A stretch of 64,000 nucleotides of DNA from Hyphomicrobiales bacterium (GCA_900472175.1 UCHD01000030.1:21566-85565); one strand, 5' to 3'; positions 17,288-26,836 are shown, counted from the first letter of the stretch. Program-made: numbers and translations. The notes: a model not told the origin generated them from the sequence alone.

Positions 17288-18295
17288 CTATTCCTTAGGT
17301 TGTGACTCCATGGTGCATTGCCCGGCGATTCGCGCAATGCGCTCATCCGTCTTGACGTCGATTTTACCTTCGTTCAGCGGCTCGAAGAGGTTTTCCTCCA
17401 TCAATTTGTCGAGCGTGCAGCCGCAGAACGTCAAGCAGAGCGCTGCACTTTCCTGCAGGCTGCAGGAGGCAACGCAATTGTTTTGATAGGTTTCGACCGG
17501 ATCGGGCTTGGCCGCCGGAAAGCCCAGCGAATAGGCATAGACCAGCGCAAACAATAGCGGCTGATGCACAAGGTAGATGATCAGGCTGTGACGGCCAGCC
17601 GCCGTCAGGATCGTTTTCCACCGAGCGCTGCCATCGCTGCGAAGTTTTTCGAACCACCCGTAGCGGAGCGCAATGCGTGCCGCCGCAATGCCGGTAAGGA
17701 ACGGCGCCAGCCAGGGAAGCAACGGAACGTAGTCGTTCGAACGCGGCAGCGTTTCCGATAGCCCGACCCACCAAAGCGCCGGCGTGTCGAAAACGGGTGA
17801 GCGCAGGTAGAACGGTGCCGCAAAGGCGGCTGCGGCGGCCACAAGCGTCACCACGGCCGGCAGGCGCAGGAAAAGCAGGCCGATCACGCTTGCTGCCGCA
17901 ATCGCATGCAGGATGCCGAAGAAGATGAAGCCATCGGGGAAGGCAAACCAGGTGGCAATGGTGATGATCAGCGCTGCAGCCGCGATCTTGGCAAAGCGGA
18001 TAGTAAAAGAGCGGGGCTTGAAGACCGGGTAATGGCCAAGCACGAGGCCGATGCCCGCCAGAAACAGGAAACTGCTGGCGATCATCCGTGCGTAAAGCTT
18101 GAAGCCGCCGGTGCCGACCGTTCCCGGATCGAGATAGCCGAAATATTCCAGGTCCCAGGAGAAGTGATAGGTCGCCATGGCGATCAGGGCAAAGCCGCGC
18201 AAGGCATCGATCGCCCAGATCCGACCGCGCTTTTCAGCGGTTGCCGGTGGCACCGTGCTTTCGCCGTTCTCGATGACTGCGTTGTTAACAGGCAT
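17288..18295 (-). CDS. DUF1624 / heparan-alpha-glucosaminide N-acetyltransferase-like membrane protein
   Basis: About 335 residues, with eight or more membrane helices in the first 260. The motif RIWAIDALRGFALIAMATYH is the DUF1624/HGSNAT catalytic-domain signature; such proteins move acetyl groups across a membrane or acylate surface molecules, but bacterial substrates are mostly unknown. The C-terminal tail is soluble and cysteine-rich (CVASCSLQESAALCLTFCGC region), which is unusual. The start is uncertain: 18295 (MPVNN) or 18316 (MIGKD), neither with a strong ribosome site. Coupled to the downstream methyltransferase gene. Confidence 0.78.
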   Translation of the reverse strand: MPVNNAVIENGESTVPPATAEKRGRIWAIDALRGFALIAMATYHFSWDLEYFGYLDPGTVGTGGFKLYARMIASSFLFLAGIGLVLGHYPVFKPRSFTIRFAKIAAAALIITIATWFAFPDGFIFFGILHAIAAASVIGLLFLRLPAVVTLVAAAAAFAAPFYLRSPVFDTPALWWVGLSETLPRSNDYVPLLPWLAPFLTGIAAARIALRYGWFEKLRSDGSARWKTILTAAGRHSLIIYLVHQPLLFALVYAYSLGFPAAKPDPVETYQNNCVASCSLQESAALCLTFCGCTLDKLMEENLFEPLNEGKIDVKTDERIARIAGQCTMESQPKE

Positions 18296-18377
18296 GGCTC
18301 TATCTTTTCCAATCATGGGATTATGCCGCGGCGACCTTGCGTGAGGCGCAACGATTCACCGATTCATTCCGAGGATT

Positions 18378-19070
18378 TCAGGGGTTTGTGTCGTCAAGAA
18401 GGGCTTCGCGCGCTTCCGAATAGAATTGGCGGCGGGCCAGGACGAAAATGACGAAGATCGTCAGCGCAATGAAGACATACGGGCTGACGAACCAGCCGAG
18501 ATAGCCGATCGACAAAAACACGCTGCGTAGCCCGGCATTGAAATGCTTGGCGGCCAGAATGTTCATCTTGACGGCCCGTTCGGCCGCCCGCTCGGCGCCG
18601 GCACGGTCGTGCATCAGGTCGGACATCATCGGAATGCCGCCGACCAGAATGGAGCAGTAGTTGAACAGGCGGTAGGACCAGGCGAACTTGAAGAAAGCGT
18701 AGGCAAACAGGCATGCGAGGCCGCCGACTTTCAGCTCGAAGGCGGTGCGCCCGCCGTGGAAGACATAGGGCAGGTCGCCCATGATCGCCTGGACCTGATC
18801 GGTGGCGCCCAGAAGCGCAAAGCAGCCGCCCAGTGCAAAGATCGTGGTCGAGGCGAAGAACGCGGTCCCCGCCTGCAGCCCGGCGACGATCTGGGTATCG
18901 ATCATCTTCAGGTCGCGATTGAGGGAGTTCATCAGCCACCGCCGCCGGTTTTCCATCATCAGGCGCGTCAGCGAGATGCGCTTGAGGTGTACCTTGCCAT
19001 CCGTGGCCCAGTTATAGCTGGTCCACAGCAGTGCAAAGATTGCCAGTGCGATATAATCGGTGAGTGTCAT
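18378..19070 (-). CDS. DUF599 family membrane protein
   Basis: A 230-residue integral membrane protein with about four helices. Features typical of DUF599 are the N-terminal LTDYIALAIFALLWTSYNW, the RRWLMNSLNRDLKMIDTQIVAGLQ linker and the GLRSVFLSIGYLGWF block near the C-terminus. Function unknown. The ATG at 19070 has GAGG close upstream and begins the conserved part; a longer in-frame start (19109) lacks homology. It lies 82 nt upstream of the DUF1624 gene on the same strand. Confidence 0.82.
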   Translation of the reverse strand: MTLTDYIALAIFALLWTSYNWATDGKVHLKRISLTRLMMENRRRWLMNSLNRDLKMIDTQIVAGLQAGTAFFASTTIFALGGCFALLGATDQVQAIMGDLPYVFHGGRTAFELKVGGLACLFAYAFFKFAWSYRLFNYCSILVGGIPMMSDLMHDRAGAERAAERAVKMNILAAKHFNAGLRSVFLSIGYLGWFVSPYVFIALTIFVIFVLARRQFYSEAREALLDDTNP

Positions 19071-19324
19071 GCCTCGTTTTTGGCATGCTTTGCTAAAATT
19101 GCAAGGCATCGCGAAAGTTTACCCAGCCCCTTGAAATCCGGAGCAGGGCATGGCGACTTAAGGATGAGGAATCGTGCTACGGCCAGCCGCGTCCCGTTCG
19201 TGTCGCACCCATGGGAGTGGATGTCGGTTGATCGCCTGATGGCAGGCACAGGATGGCCTAGTTTCGATGTAATGATCATGGTCCGGCAATCTTGTCCGGT
19301 CCTGCAGTCCGGGGCGGAGTTCGC

Positions 19325-20725
19325 ATGTTTCTTTCGGTTTTTGATGTCTTCAAGATTGGTATCGGCCCCTCCAGCTCGCACACGATGGGACCGATGTCGG
19401 CGGCCAATCGCTTTCTCGACCTGATCCTGTCGAGCGATTGGCCGCGCCCGGCCAATGCTGCCGTCACCTCGATCAAGTCGAGCCTGCACGGCTCGCTCGC
19501 CTTTACCGGCATTGGTCATGGAACGGGCAGGGCGGTGATCCTCGGGCTGATGGGCGAGCGTCCGGATCGTGTCGATCCCGATCGGATGGACCCGATCATC
19601 GAGGAAGTCGAGCGCACGGGGCGCATCACGCCAGCCGGACATCCGTCTTATGAATTCCAGCCGAAGACTGATCTTCTCTTCGACAAGAAAGTGCCGCTTC
19701 CCGGTCATGCCAACGGCATGTCCTTCTCCGCCTTCGACAAGGATGGCCGTCTTCTGCTGAAGCGCGTCTATTACTCCATCGGCGGTGGCTTCGTCGTCAC
19801 CGATACCGAGCTGGAGGCCATGAAGGCCAGCAAGACCAAGCCGGGCGGGGTAAAAGTTCCTTATCCCTTCTCGACCGCAAAACAGATGCTCGACATGGCG
19901 CGGCATTCCGGCCTGTCGATTGCCCAGATGAAGCGCGCGAACGAGGAATGTTCGATGCCCGCCGAAGAACTCGACGAAGGCCTCGACCGAATCTGGGCTG
20001 CGATGAAAAGCTGTATCGATCGTGGCCTGACGGGATCGGGTATTCTTCCCGGCGGCCTGAAGGTGCGCCGCCGCGCCGGGATGATCCATGACAAGCTGCA
20101 GGACGAATGGCGCTCCAACAAGATCAATCCCTTGCTCGCCAACGACTGGCTGAGCGTCTATGCCATGGCGGTCAACGAGGAAAATGCGGCTGGCGGCCGC
20201 GTCGTCACCTCGCCGACCAATGGTGCTGCCGGTGTGGTGCCTGCAACGATCCGCTACTACCTGCATTTCCATGAGGATGCCGATCATCACGGCATTCGCG
20301 ACTATCTGCTGACGGCGGCTGCCATCGGCGGCATCATCAAGTTTAACGCCTCTATCTCCGGTGCCGAGGTTGGCTGTCAGGGCGAGGTCGGTTCGGCCTC
20401 GGCGATGGCGGCAGCGGGCCTTGCCGCCGTCATGGGCGGCACCCCGGAGCAGATCGAGAATGCGGCGGAAATCGCGCTGGAGCACCATCTCGGCATGACC
20501 TGCGATCCGATCGCCGGACTGGTCCAGGTGCCCTGCATCGAACGCAACGCGCTCGGCGCGGTCAAGGCGGTGACGGCTGCGTCGCTGGCGATCAAGGGCG
20601 ACGGCCAGCATTTCGTGCCACTCGACGCCTGCATCGAGACAATGCGCCAGACCGGTGTCGACATGCACGATAAATACAAGGAAACGTCGACGGGCGGCCT
20701 TGCCGTCAACGTTGTCGAGTGCTGA
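19325..20725 (+). CDS. sdaA: L-serine ammonia-lyase, single-chain iron-sulfur type
   Basis: A 466-residue enzyme that deaminates L-serine to pyruvate and ammonia in the cytoplasm. The N-terminal [20 protein letters not shown] motif marks the beta-chain domain; the alpha-chain domain holds cysteines 351, 393 and 404 ([15 protein letters not shown] and VPCIERN), the [4Fe-4S] ligands. The arrangement is the fused single-chain form. The ATG at 19325 has GCGGAG seven bases upstream. A DUF1489 gene follows after 71 nt on the same strand. Confidence 0.94.
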   Translation: MFLSVFDVFKIGIGPSSSHTMGPMSAANRFLDLILSSDWPRPANAAVTSIKSSLHGSLAFTGIGHGTGRAVILGLMGERPDRVDPDRMDPIIEEVERTGRITPAGHPSYEFQPKTDLLFDKKVPLPGHANGMSFSAFDKDGRLLLKRVYYSIGGGFVVTDTELEAMKASKTKPGGVKVPYPFSTAKQMLDMARHSGLSIAQMKRANEECSMPAEELDEGLDRIWAAMKSCIDRGLTGSGILPGGLKVRRRAGMIHDKLQDEWRSNKINPLLANDWLSVYAMAVNEENAAGGRVVTSPTNGAAGVVPATIRYYLHFHEDADHHGIRDYLLTAAAIGGIIKFNASISGAEVGCQGEVGSASAMAAAGLAAVMGGTPEQIENAAEIALEHHLGMTCDPIAGLVQVPCIERNALGAVKAVTAASLAIKGDGQHFVPLDACIETMRQTGVDMHDKYKETSTGGLAVNVVEC

Positions 20726-20796
20726 TGGGCACCGATCTGTGGAGCGGGGCAGAACAGGCTTGACCGCCACCGCTTTGCGGGTGTTCAACTCCGGCC

Positions 20797-21234
20797 ATGG
20801 CCTTGCATCTCATCAAGCTCTGCGTTGGCGCAGAATCGATTGACGACCTTCGTGACTGGGTGGCGCGCAAGGCACAGACGGCGGTTGCCGCCGGTCTTGA
20901 GCCGCATTCCTATCACACGACGCGCATGGTGCCGAAGCGTGTCGAGGAACTGCTGGAGGGCGGATCGCTCTATTGGGTGATCAAGGGGCAGGTGCAGGCG
21001 CGCCAGCGGCTGACCGGCATCGAAACCTTCACCGACGGCGAGGGCATCGGCCGCTGCAATCTCATCCTCGGCCCGGAAGTCGTCGAAACGGCCTATCAGC
21101 CGCGCCGTGCATTTCAGGGCTGGCGCTATCTTCAGGACAACGAGGCGCCGCGCGATCTAGCAGCGCTGGGTGCAGATACCGCGGAACTGCCGCTGGAACT
21201 GCGCCGTGAACTGGCCGAACTCGGCCTTCTCTGA
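20797..21234 (+). CDS. DUF1489 family protein
   Basis: A 145-residue soluble protein typical of Alphaproteobacteria. Conserved blocks are the N-terminal LHLIKLCVGAESIDDL, RMVPKRVEELLEGGSLYWVIKG and FQGWRYL. No function is assigned; the family often lies near core metabolic genes. No clear ribosome site is seen, and it follows sdaA at 71 nt, so it may be read from the sdaA transcript. A bidirectional terminator lies just after it. Confidence 0.85.
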   Translation: MALHLIKLCVGAESIDDLRDWVARKAQTAVAAGLEPHSYHTTRMVPKRVEELLEGGSLYWVIKGQVQARQRLTGIETFTDGEGIGRCNLILGPEVVETAYQPRRAFQGWRYLQDNEAPRDLAALGADTAELPLELRRELAELGLL

Positions 21235-21254
21235 AAGCTGACGTCAAAATGCGA

Positions 21255-21277
21255 AAAGCCCGGCGGTGCCGGGCTTT
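21255..21277. terminator. Bidirectional rho-independent terminator
   Basis: AAAGCCCGGC, GGT loop, GCCGGGCTTT. Perfect 10-bp stem between convergent DUF1489 and the small 21298 gene, with T-rich flanks in both directions. Confidence 0.85.
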
Positions 21278-21297
21278 GATCGTTGTTCTACGCTGTT

Positions 21298-21564
21298 TTA
21301 CCGGATCCGCAGCCGGATCGGATAACGCCCCGATGGCGACGTCACGTGCACGTGGATCTGTGCATCCGGCTGTGTCGAGCGCCATGCCCGTGCGCCGTGC
21401 GTCAGAAGCAGTGTCACCAGATCCTTGGTCCTTGACCGGGGGCGGCTGCCGAGCTCGGCGATCCGCATGGCGGCTTCGTGCAAGGGGTGCAGGCCGGAGC
21501 GCGGTGATTTCCGCTTCTTGTCCGGTGCGGGCGTCATGCCCGATCCATTCTCATTCATTCCCAT
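21298..21564 (-). CDS. Small basic hypothetical protein
   Basis: An 88-residue, arginine- and lysine-rich soluble protein (KKRKSPRSGLHPLHEAAMRI in the first half). No known domain. The start at 21564 has GAGG seven bases upstream, which is the main evidence that it is translated, together with a terminator 20 nt after the stop. It lies 83 nt after the carboxypeptidase gene on the same strand end-to-end. Confidence 0.6.
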   Translation of the reverse strand: MGMNENGSGMTPAPDKKRKSPRSGLHPLHEAAMRIAELGSRPRSRTKDLVTLLLTHGARAWRSTQPDAQIHVHVTSPSGRYPIRLRIR

Positions 21565-21647
21565 AACTAACCTCGTTACGCAAAACCAAATCCGAGGAGG
21601 ATCAGCGGTAAACACAACACGCCGCTGATCGAAACTGTGTGATATCG

Positions 21648-23144
21648 TTACTGGGCGCTCGCCCAGCAGGCGAAGCCCTTGCTTTTCAAAGTCTTGCAGG
21701 CGGAAACGGCCTTGTTCTGGTCCGGGAAACCGCCGAAGCGTGCCCGGTAAAGCTGGCTGTCACCGCTGGCGAATGCCACCGTGAACGGGGTTGCGCTGCG
21801 CAGAGCCTTGCCGCCTTTGTCCTTGGCATTTTCAAGCAAGGTCATCGCCTGGCTCTTGTCTGGCGTTGCGCCAATCTGGATCACCCAGCCGGCCGGCACG
21901 TTGTCTGCGGCGGCAGCTGTTTCAGCAGCAGGCTTGGCAACCGAATTGGTGATCTGGTTATCGACATCGGCAGCCGGGACCGGTGCAGCCTTGGCGAGCT
22001 TGCGGCTCTGTGCTTCCAGCGTGTTCGGCATAACGTTTTTGTTTAGCAGCGGATTTGCGCTGGCCCTGACCGGTGCGGCATAGGCAACTTCGATGCTCTT
22101 GGTGGTCTCGCCGCTGTAGCGGAAATCCGGCACCGGACCGTTGCTCGGCAGGTTGAAGCTGCCACCGGTTGCGGCAACAGCGGTTTCGACCGGCTGCGCA
22201 ACAGCCTGAGCCGTCTGCATGGTCGGCGCATCAGCGGTTTCAGCAACGAGATTGCCACCGCCACGGCGCGAGGCGTTGGGCATGTATTTGGCAACGAGGG
22301 CGCGCATCTGTGCGTCACGGGCACCACCGGACTTGCCGCCCATGACGACGCCGACGATGCTGCGGCCATCGGCCTGTGCCGAGGTCACAAGGTTGAAACC
22401 TGAAGCCCGGGTATAGCCGGTCTTGATACCGTCGACGCCACGCACGTTGCCGAGCAGGCGGTTGTGGTTGCCGATCGTCTGCTTGCCGAAACGGAAGCTG
22501 CGGGTGGAGAAATACGAATAATACTGCGGAAAATGCTGGCGAAGCGCCATGCCAAGCCGGGCCTGATCGCGTGCCGTCGTCATCTGCGCTTCGTTCGGCA
22601 GGCCGTTGGCGTTGCGATAGGTGGTGCGGGTCATGCCGAGCGCACGGGCCTTGTTGGTCATGATCCGGGCAAAGCGGTCTTCTGAGCCGCCGAGCAATTC
22701 TCCAAGCGCGGTCGATGAATCATTGGCGGAGCGTGTGACCATTGAAAGGATCGCCTGCTCGACGGTGATCGAATTGCCGGAGCGTACGCCAAGTTTCGAC
22801 GGCGGCTCCGCCGATGCGTTCTTCGAAAACGGAACGGGCGTATTCTTGTTGATCTTGCCGGCTTCCAGCGCCTCGAAGGTCAAATAGAGTGTCATCATCT
22901 TCGTCAGCGATGCCGGGTAGCGCAGGCTATCGGCGTCTTCGCTATACAGCACCTTGCCGGTCTTCGCGTCGACCACGATACCCGCATATTGCGCGGCGGA
23001 GACGACGGGGATTGCCGTAAACGTTGCAGCCAGCGACACCAGTAGCACCCGGCAGGCCTTCTTGAAAAATAGCGCGGGCGCGTCTGGAGCGAAGCCGTTG
23101 AATATGGATTTGGACACTACACTACTCTTCAATTCTATTTTCAC
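21648..23144 (-). CDS. D-alanyl-D-alanine carboxypeptidase with C-terminal SPOR domain
   Basis: A 498-residue PBP5/6-type (DacA-like) enzyme that trims the terminal D-alanine of peptidoglycan stem peptides. After a signal peptide (to about residue 51) come the three penicillin-binding motifs: SLTK at 79-82 (nucleophile Ser79), SAN at 139-141 and KTG at 241-243. A long proline/alanine-rich linker leads to a SPOR domain at about 415-498, which binds denuded glycan strands at the division site. The SPOR module suggests septal localisation. Rhizobial DacA homologs with this layout are familiar. Confidence 0.92.
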   Translation of the reverse strand: MKIELKSSVVSKSIFNGFAPDAPALFFKKACRVLLVSLAATFTAIPVVSAAQYAGIVVDAKTGKVLYSEDADSLRYPASLTKMMTLYLTFEALEAGKINKNTPVPFSKNASAEPPSKLGVRSGNSITVEQAILSMVTRSANDSSTALGELLGGSEDRFARIMTNKARALGMTRTTYRNANGLPNEAQMTTARDQARLGMALRQHFPQYYSYFSTRSFRFGKQTIGNHNRLLGNVRGVDGIKTGYTRASGFNLVTSAQADGRSIVGVVMGGKSGGARDAQMRALVAKYMPNASRRGGGNLVAETADAPTMQTAQAVAQPVETAVAATGGSFNLPSNGPVPDFRYSGETTKSIEVAYAAPVRASANPLLNKNVMPNTLEAQSRKLAKAAPVPAADVDNQITNSVAKPAAETAAAADNVPAGWVIQIGATPDKSQAMTLLENAKDKGGKALRSATPFTVAFASGDSQLYRARFGGFPDQNKAVSACKTLKSKGFACWASAQ

Positions 23145-23309
23145 AGATGCCGTCCGGGGTGGCCTTCAGAAACGGCTGTTCTCGAAACTCTATCGGGATA
23201 GCGTTACCAATCGGTTTATGATGAATGATTGGTTTCAGTAATCCGTCGTGTTCTTTTCATTTTCAAACAGGCCGCCCTGGCTTGCCGCTTCACGCGAAGA
23301 GACATGGGC

Positions 23310-24056
23310 TCAGAGCCTGGGTGAATTGGGAGGTACCAGTCTGTCGTTCAGATAGGTCACGACGGCGTTGTCGATGGCTTGCCATTGTGGCAGCAATTGG
23401 CTGGAAAAGCGGTAAAGCACAACAAGATCGCGGCCGATGTGAATATCGCGCTGGCAATCGGCGCTGGTCGACAGCGCGGGCGCCGCCGGCAGGATGCAGC
23501 GTACGGCATAGGGCGTGTCGCCGTCACGGTTCGCGGTATAGAAGACTTCCTGGCCGTAACCGGAATTCTGTTTCATTTCGTGCCGCACCAGTCCGGTAGG
23601 GCCGGGCAGGATCGCACCGCTGAACAGGTGCTGGTAGATAGGCTCGATCCGTCCCGACATGTCGCGCGACATCGTGCTTTGGGAAATATCGAGGAAAATC
23701 AATTTATCCGGGTGGTTGACGTCGTTGAAGAGCGCCCGTGTCTCGTCGGTATACCCCTGCAGGCCCGGCCAGGTGAGGTAAAGATCGGCTCGCTCGGAAC
23801 GGCCGGTAACGCGTTGCTGCTCGAAGCGGATAACGTTTGACGGCAGCCGCAGGTGATCCTGGCCGATGATGATGTCGTTGGTCTCGATGCTCGTCGTGTG
23901 GCCGGCCAGAGCCAGGTTTTCGCCGTACCAGCGGCCGGCAAGGCTGATGCCGGCGGTCAGCACCGCAAACCCGACAGCCACTGCGGTCACGCCGTACAAG
24001 AAACGCAACGAGATCAGCGGTGCGTGATCGTCTTGTCCTGCGGAGGTGATTGTCAT
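23310..24056 (-). CDS. Membrane-anchored hypothetical protein
   Basis: A 248-residue protein with one N-terminal membrane helix (about residues 18-40) and a large periplasmic part. No signal cleavage site is evident, so it is probably anchored. Two cysteines (RCILPAAP, ADCQRD) may form a disulfide. I do not recognise a family; the appearance is that of a conserved rhizobial envelope protein. No strong ribosome site at the ATG. Confidence 0.65.
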   Translation of the reverse strand: MTITSAGQDDHAPLISLRFLYGVTAVAVGFAVLTAGISLAGRWYGENLALAGHTTSIETNDIIIGQDHLRLPSNVIRFEQQRVTGRSERADLYLTWPGLQGYTDETRALFNDVNHPDKLIFLDISQSTMSRDMSGRIEPIYQHLFSGAILPGPTGLVRHEMKQNSGYGQEVFYTANRDGDTPYAVRCILPAAPALSTSADCQRDIHIGRDLVVLYRFSSQLLPQWQAIDNAVVTYLNDRLVPPNSPRL

Positions 24057-24197
24057 TGGCGGCCCGCTGCTTTGCTTGTCTCAATGAAGGGTATTCGCGT
24101 CAACCGCAGTCCGTGCCGAAATGAAACACTGCGGGCGGCATAGAACTTGCTGGTTGAAACTGTGCCTGCAAAGCTCTGCCAACATGGTTAATTTTCG

Positions 24198-24524
24198 ATG
24201 AATTTTACACTGTTCTTTCTGTCGCTCGTGACCGGTTTCGGCGTTTCGTTCATCGTGCTTGATGCAAGCCGCATGGTCGGCCGGGGTCACTGGCCATCGG
24301 CGCACGGCGTCATCGCCGATAATTTTCGCGCCTTCGCGGTTTTCTTGGCGTTGTTCGCCGGGCCTGCGCTGTTCGTCCGGTCCTTGTGGAGATTACGCAC
24401 GCAGGATGGCCGGATGTCGCTTAAAGGTCTTAGTGCCGGTGTGGTGATCGGCAGCGGCTGGGCCTTCTGTTATGGTCTGGTCGTCATCCGGTGCGTTGGT
24501 CTGTTGGAGTTGACGCTGCGTTAG
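24198..24524 (+). CDS. Small integral membrane protein, hypothetical
   Basis: A 108-residue protein with three hydrophobic segments (about 3-22, 43-62 and 80-103). The ISSUE of a charged loop WRLRTQDGRMSLKG between helices two and three suggests a cytoplasmic loop. No domain recognised. It is flanked by divergent and convergent genes and appears to be transcribed alone. Confidence 0.6.
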   Translation: MNFTLFFLSLVTGFGVSFIVLDASRMVGRGHWPSAHGVIADNFRAFAVFLALFAGPALFVRSLWRLRTQDGRMSLKGLSAGVVIGSGWAFCYGLVVIRCVGLLELTLR

Positions 24525-24550
24525 CCGGTTATCCTTCGGGCAAAGAAAAA

Positions 24551-24579
24551 GGCCGGTTCCGGGGACAGCGGAACCGGCC
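24551..24579 (-). terminator. Rho-independent terminator of the 24673 gene
   Basis: GGCCGGTTCCG and its exact complement (11 bp) with a 7-nt loop; on the minus strand TTTTTC follows. It lies 94 nt after the peptidase stop, and after the convergent 24198 gene, so it may serve both. Confidence 0.8.
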
Positions 24580-24672
24580 AGCAAGGCCTCGGTCGGGGAC
24601 GGGGATGGGGACTGACCGCAGCCTTTTTGTGCAACCCGGGCATCCTGGACCGGGTTGCGGATGTCTGGCGCC

Positions 24673-25281
24673 TTACTGGCTGACGCTGCCGACAGCGACG
24701 GTGCGGCCGTCCTGAAGCTTGACCCAGCGTCCGGAATGCTGTTCCGACTGGCGCTTGAGGTAGGTGTATTCGGTCTCGGACCACAGCAGCACCTTGTTGC
24801 GCATGTTGTCGAGAACGAAATCACCGCGGTCGGTGCGCACAGTCAGCACGGCATGGCCTTCGCCATTCGGCTGCAGCACGACGGTGATCAACAGGTCCGA
24901 AGGCGAGAAACCTGCCTGGATCAGACGCTTGCGCTTCAGGAGCACGTAGTCTTCGCAATCGCCGACCTTGTCGGGATAAGCCCAGTATTCTTCGACGCCG
25001 TAGATTTCCTTGTCGGTCAGCGGCGCCACGGATTCGTTGACGTCGTAGTTGACCTCGAGAATTTTCTTCCAGCCTTCACGGGTGAGGACCAGGGGTCCTT
25101 TCTTGTCCGGGTTGGCGCGGCATTCCTGCGGCAGGCTGCGGCAGAATTCATAATGTCCGACTGGCGGATTGGTGGAGCCGCCGGTGATCATGTTTGCGGG
25201 CAGGGCAAAAGCCGATTGGACCGCTGCTGCAGAAAGAAATGCGCCGATGAGGACGGCCTTCAGGAATGTCTTCGTTGTCAT
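24673..25281 (-). CDS. Transglutaminase-like cysteine peptidase (BTLCP)
   Basis: A 202-residue secreted protein with a signal peptide (about residues 1-26, ending AFA). The bacterial transglutaminase-like cysteine protease core follows, with Cys109 (GDCEDY), His143 (GHAVL) and Asp158 (LDNM) as the catalytic triad. Members of this family include LapG, which releases surface adhesins in the periplasm, but this protein lacks an evident LapD partner here, so the substrate is unknown. GGGGAGA precedes the ATG at 25281. The upstream region is strongly AT-rich. Confidence 0.88.
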   Translation of the reverse strand: MTTKTFLKAVLIGAFLSAAAVQSAFALPANMITGGSTNPPVGHYEFCRSLPQECRANPDKKGPLVLTREGWKKILEVNYDVNESVAPLTDKEIYGVEEYWAYPDKVGDCEDYVLLKRKRLIQAGFSPSDLLITVVLQPNGEGHAVLTVRTDRGDFVLDNMRNKVLLWSETEYTYLKRQSEQHSGRWVKLQDGRTVAVGSVSQ

Positions 25282-25917
25282 GCTTGTCTCCCCGTTCTGG
25301 AGTGACAATGACATCGAGTTTTTTATCGCTCGCGAAAATTGGAAGTAAAATAAAGTGCAAAACAAACTGAAATGAGTAGAAAACTCAAACTAAACTTGAA
25401 TAAATATTGAAATACATTTGAGCCAAATACGTTTAAAATTTGAACTATTCTCGCAGTGACGCACCTGCCGTTAATGGGCTGGAAGCCATGTATGGTGCTG
25501 TAAACGCGCGATTTATCCCATTGAAGCCAGTTTCCTGGCCGCGATTTCCCGCGCGTGGTTTGAAATTCCGGAGTGCCGGGAGGGAAGGGATGAGCGCCGG
25601 TTTAGGTTTGATTTACCAGCGCGATCGCGGATTTTGATGGGAAGTTGCTGCAAACGGCGGAAAATTTATTTTTTATTCTGGCACAAAGAATCGTGGCCGG
25701 ATTTTGGCTTTCGCCAAAATGGCACTGATCTGCACTGGGATTTGTACCATATTGGGTCGCATCGAACGTGAGGCGAGTTTGGATGCGGGACGATTGCGGG
25801 TGTCTGGCCGGTTATCGACAAGGCGGCAATCCAAGCTCAACTCTAAATCCCGCGCTGCGTTGCCGACGGGGGGGGTGGATAGAATGACGCTGCGGGAAAC
25901 CAGCTTGAAGTCGAGGC
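25282..25917. other. AT-rich region without a convincing gene
   Basis: About 636 bases. The part at 25320-25460 is much richer in A and T than the surrounding sequence, with runs such as AAACTAAACTTGAATAAATA. Short open frames here have no ribosome site, no domain and no codon bias like the neighbours. It may hold the promoter of the peptidase gene and remnants of lost sequence before the DUF1801 pseudogene. Confidence 0.5.
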
Positions 25918-26136
25918 ATGAAATCCATGACGCCATCGGAACACATGGACGCGTTGATCGGCAATCTGGCCGACTGGCGCGGGGGTGGCGCTCGCCAGTG
26001 TCCGCAAGGCTATCCTCGAAGCCGATCCCGATATCGTCGAGGAATGGAAATGGATGGGAAGCCCGGTTTGGTGCCGCGACGGCAACATGGTGGTCGGCAA
26101 TGCCCATCATGGCTTTCAGGCGAAAGCGCCCCGGCG
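25918..26136 (+). pseudogene. DUF1801-like gene, frameshifted and truncated
   Basis: The first 21 codons from the ATG at 25918 (MKSMTPSEHMDALIGNLADW) and the following frame, one base later, join at a run of five G (25981-25985) to read DWRG-VALASVRKAILEADPD, then EEWKWMGSPVW and NMVVGNAHHGF, which is the N-terminal half of DUF1801. Removing one G restores the frame. After HHGF the similarity stops and the sequence runs into the 3' end of the opposite PilZ gene, so the C-terminal half is missing. Confidence 0.7.
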
Positions 26137-26745
26137 TCAGAGAAACTCGCGCAGAGCCTCGCGCGACTGGATCCCGAGGAATTCGATCGCCACGCCTTCC
26201 TGGAAATGACGCACGACGCGGCCTTTCATGCTGCCAAGCAGAAGGGCGGTGCCGAGCGGTAGGCGCGTCTCCATATCGACGGCAGCGCCGGATAGCGAAA
26301 GGTCGATGATGCGGCAGACATATTTGCTGCCGTCTTCCAGGGTGATTTCCGTGCGGGTCTTGCGCGGAGCCAGGCGGTCGTGGCGCCGGTCTTCCGGCAG
26401 GCCCAGTTCGTGCTTGTTGGCAATCCAGGTCAGCTGTGCTGCCAGCTTTTCGCGCTTGCGGTCGGTGGCATTGATCTGGATGACGAAGGCATTTTCGGCG
26501 AGGCGCGAAACTGTGCCTTCCAGCCGCCCGACATGATCGACATAGGCGATGATGCGTTCGCCAGCTCGGGGCCGCGCATCGCAGGTGAACAGCACGTCAC
26601 CGGGTGACATGTCGATGGCCGTGCACTCGAATTCGTCCTGATTGGCAAGCATGAGGCGGCCGGTCAGGTTCACCGAAACACGCTGGAAAGCGCCTTCGTC
26701 GTGCTGCTTCGGGCCGGCTGTCTGCGATTGCTGAAACGAATACAT
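26137..26745 (-). CDS. PilZ-domain protein, tandem PilZ-like modules
   Basis: A 202-residue cytoplasmic protein. A first PilZ-like half (about 18-110) contains QRVSVNLTGRLMLAN and IDMSPGD; the second (about 120-202) contains RRHDRLAPRKTR and DLSLSGAAVDM, the RxxxR and (D/N)xSxxG motifs that bind cyclic di-GMP. The second half has the better motif set. PilZ proteins regulate surface polysaccharide or motility; no partner is visible here. The start at 26745 is preferred to 26772 because it puts the first module at the usual distance. Confidence 0.85.
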   Translation of the reverse strand: MYSFQQSQTAGPKQHDEGAFQRVSVNLTGRLMLANQDEFECTAIDMSPGDVLFTCDARPRAGERIIAYVDHVGRLEGTVSRLAENAFVIQINATDRKREKLAAQLTWIANKHELGLPEDRRHDRLAPRKTRTEITLEDGSKYVCRIIDLSLSGAAVDMETRLPLGTALLLGSMKGRVVRHFQEGVAIEFLGIQSREALREFL

Positions 26746-26836
26746 GATCACACTTGTGCGATGTCCATCCAAGCCACAGCTTTAACCTGATCCGGTTAAC
26801 AGAAGGTTTTTTCAAGGGACTTGAGGCGCTGCGGCG

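Noticed and set aside
19067..20788. A 573-codon frame opposite sdaA
   Set aside because: Antisense shadow; residue content is rich in His and Arg as expected from reverse reading of sdaA.
25440..25637. A 65-codon frame in the AT-rich gap
   Set aside because: No ribosome site, no domain, and no codon bias like that of neighbouring genes.
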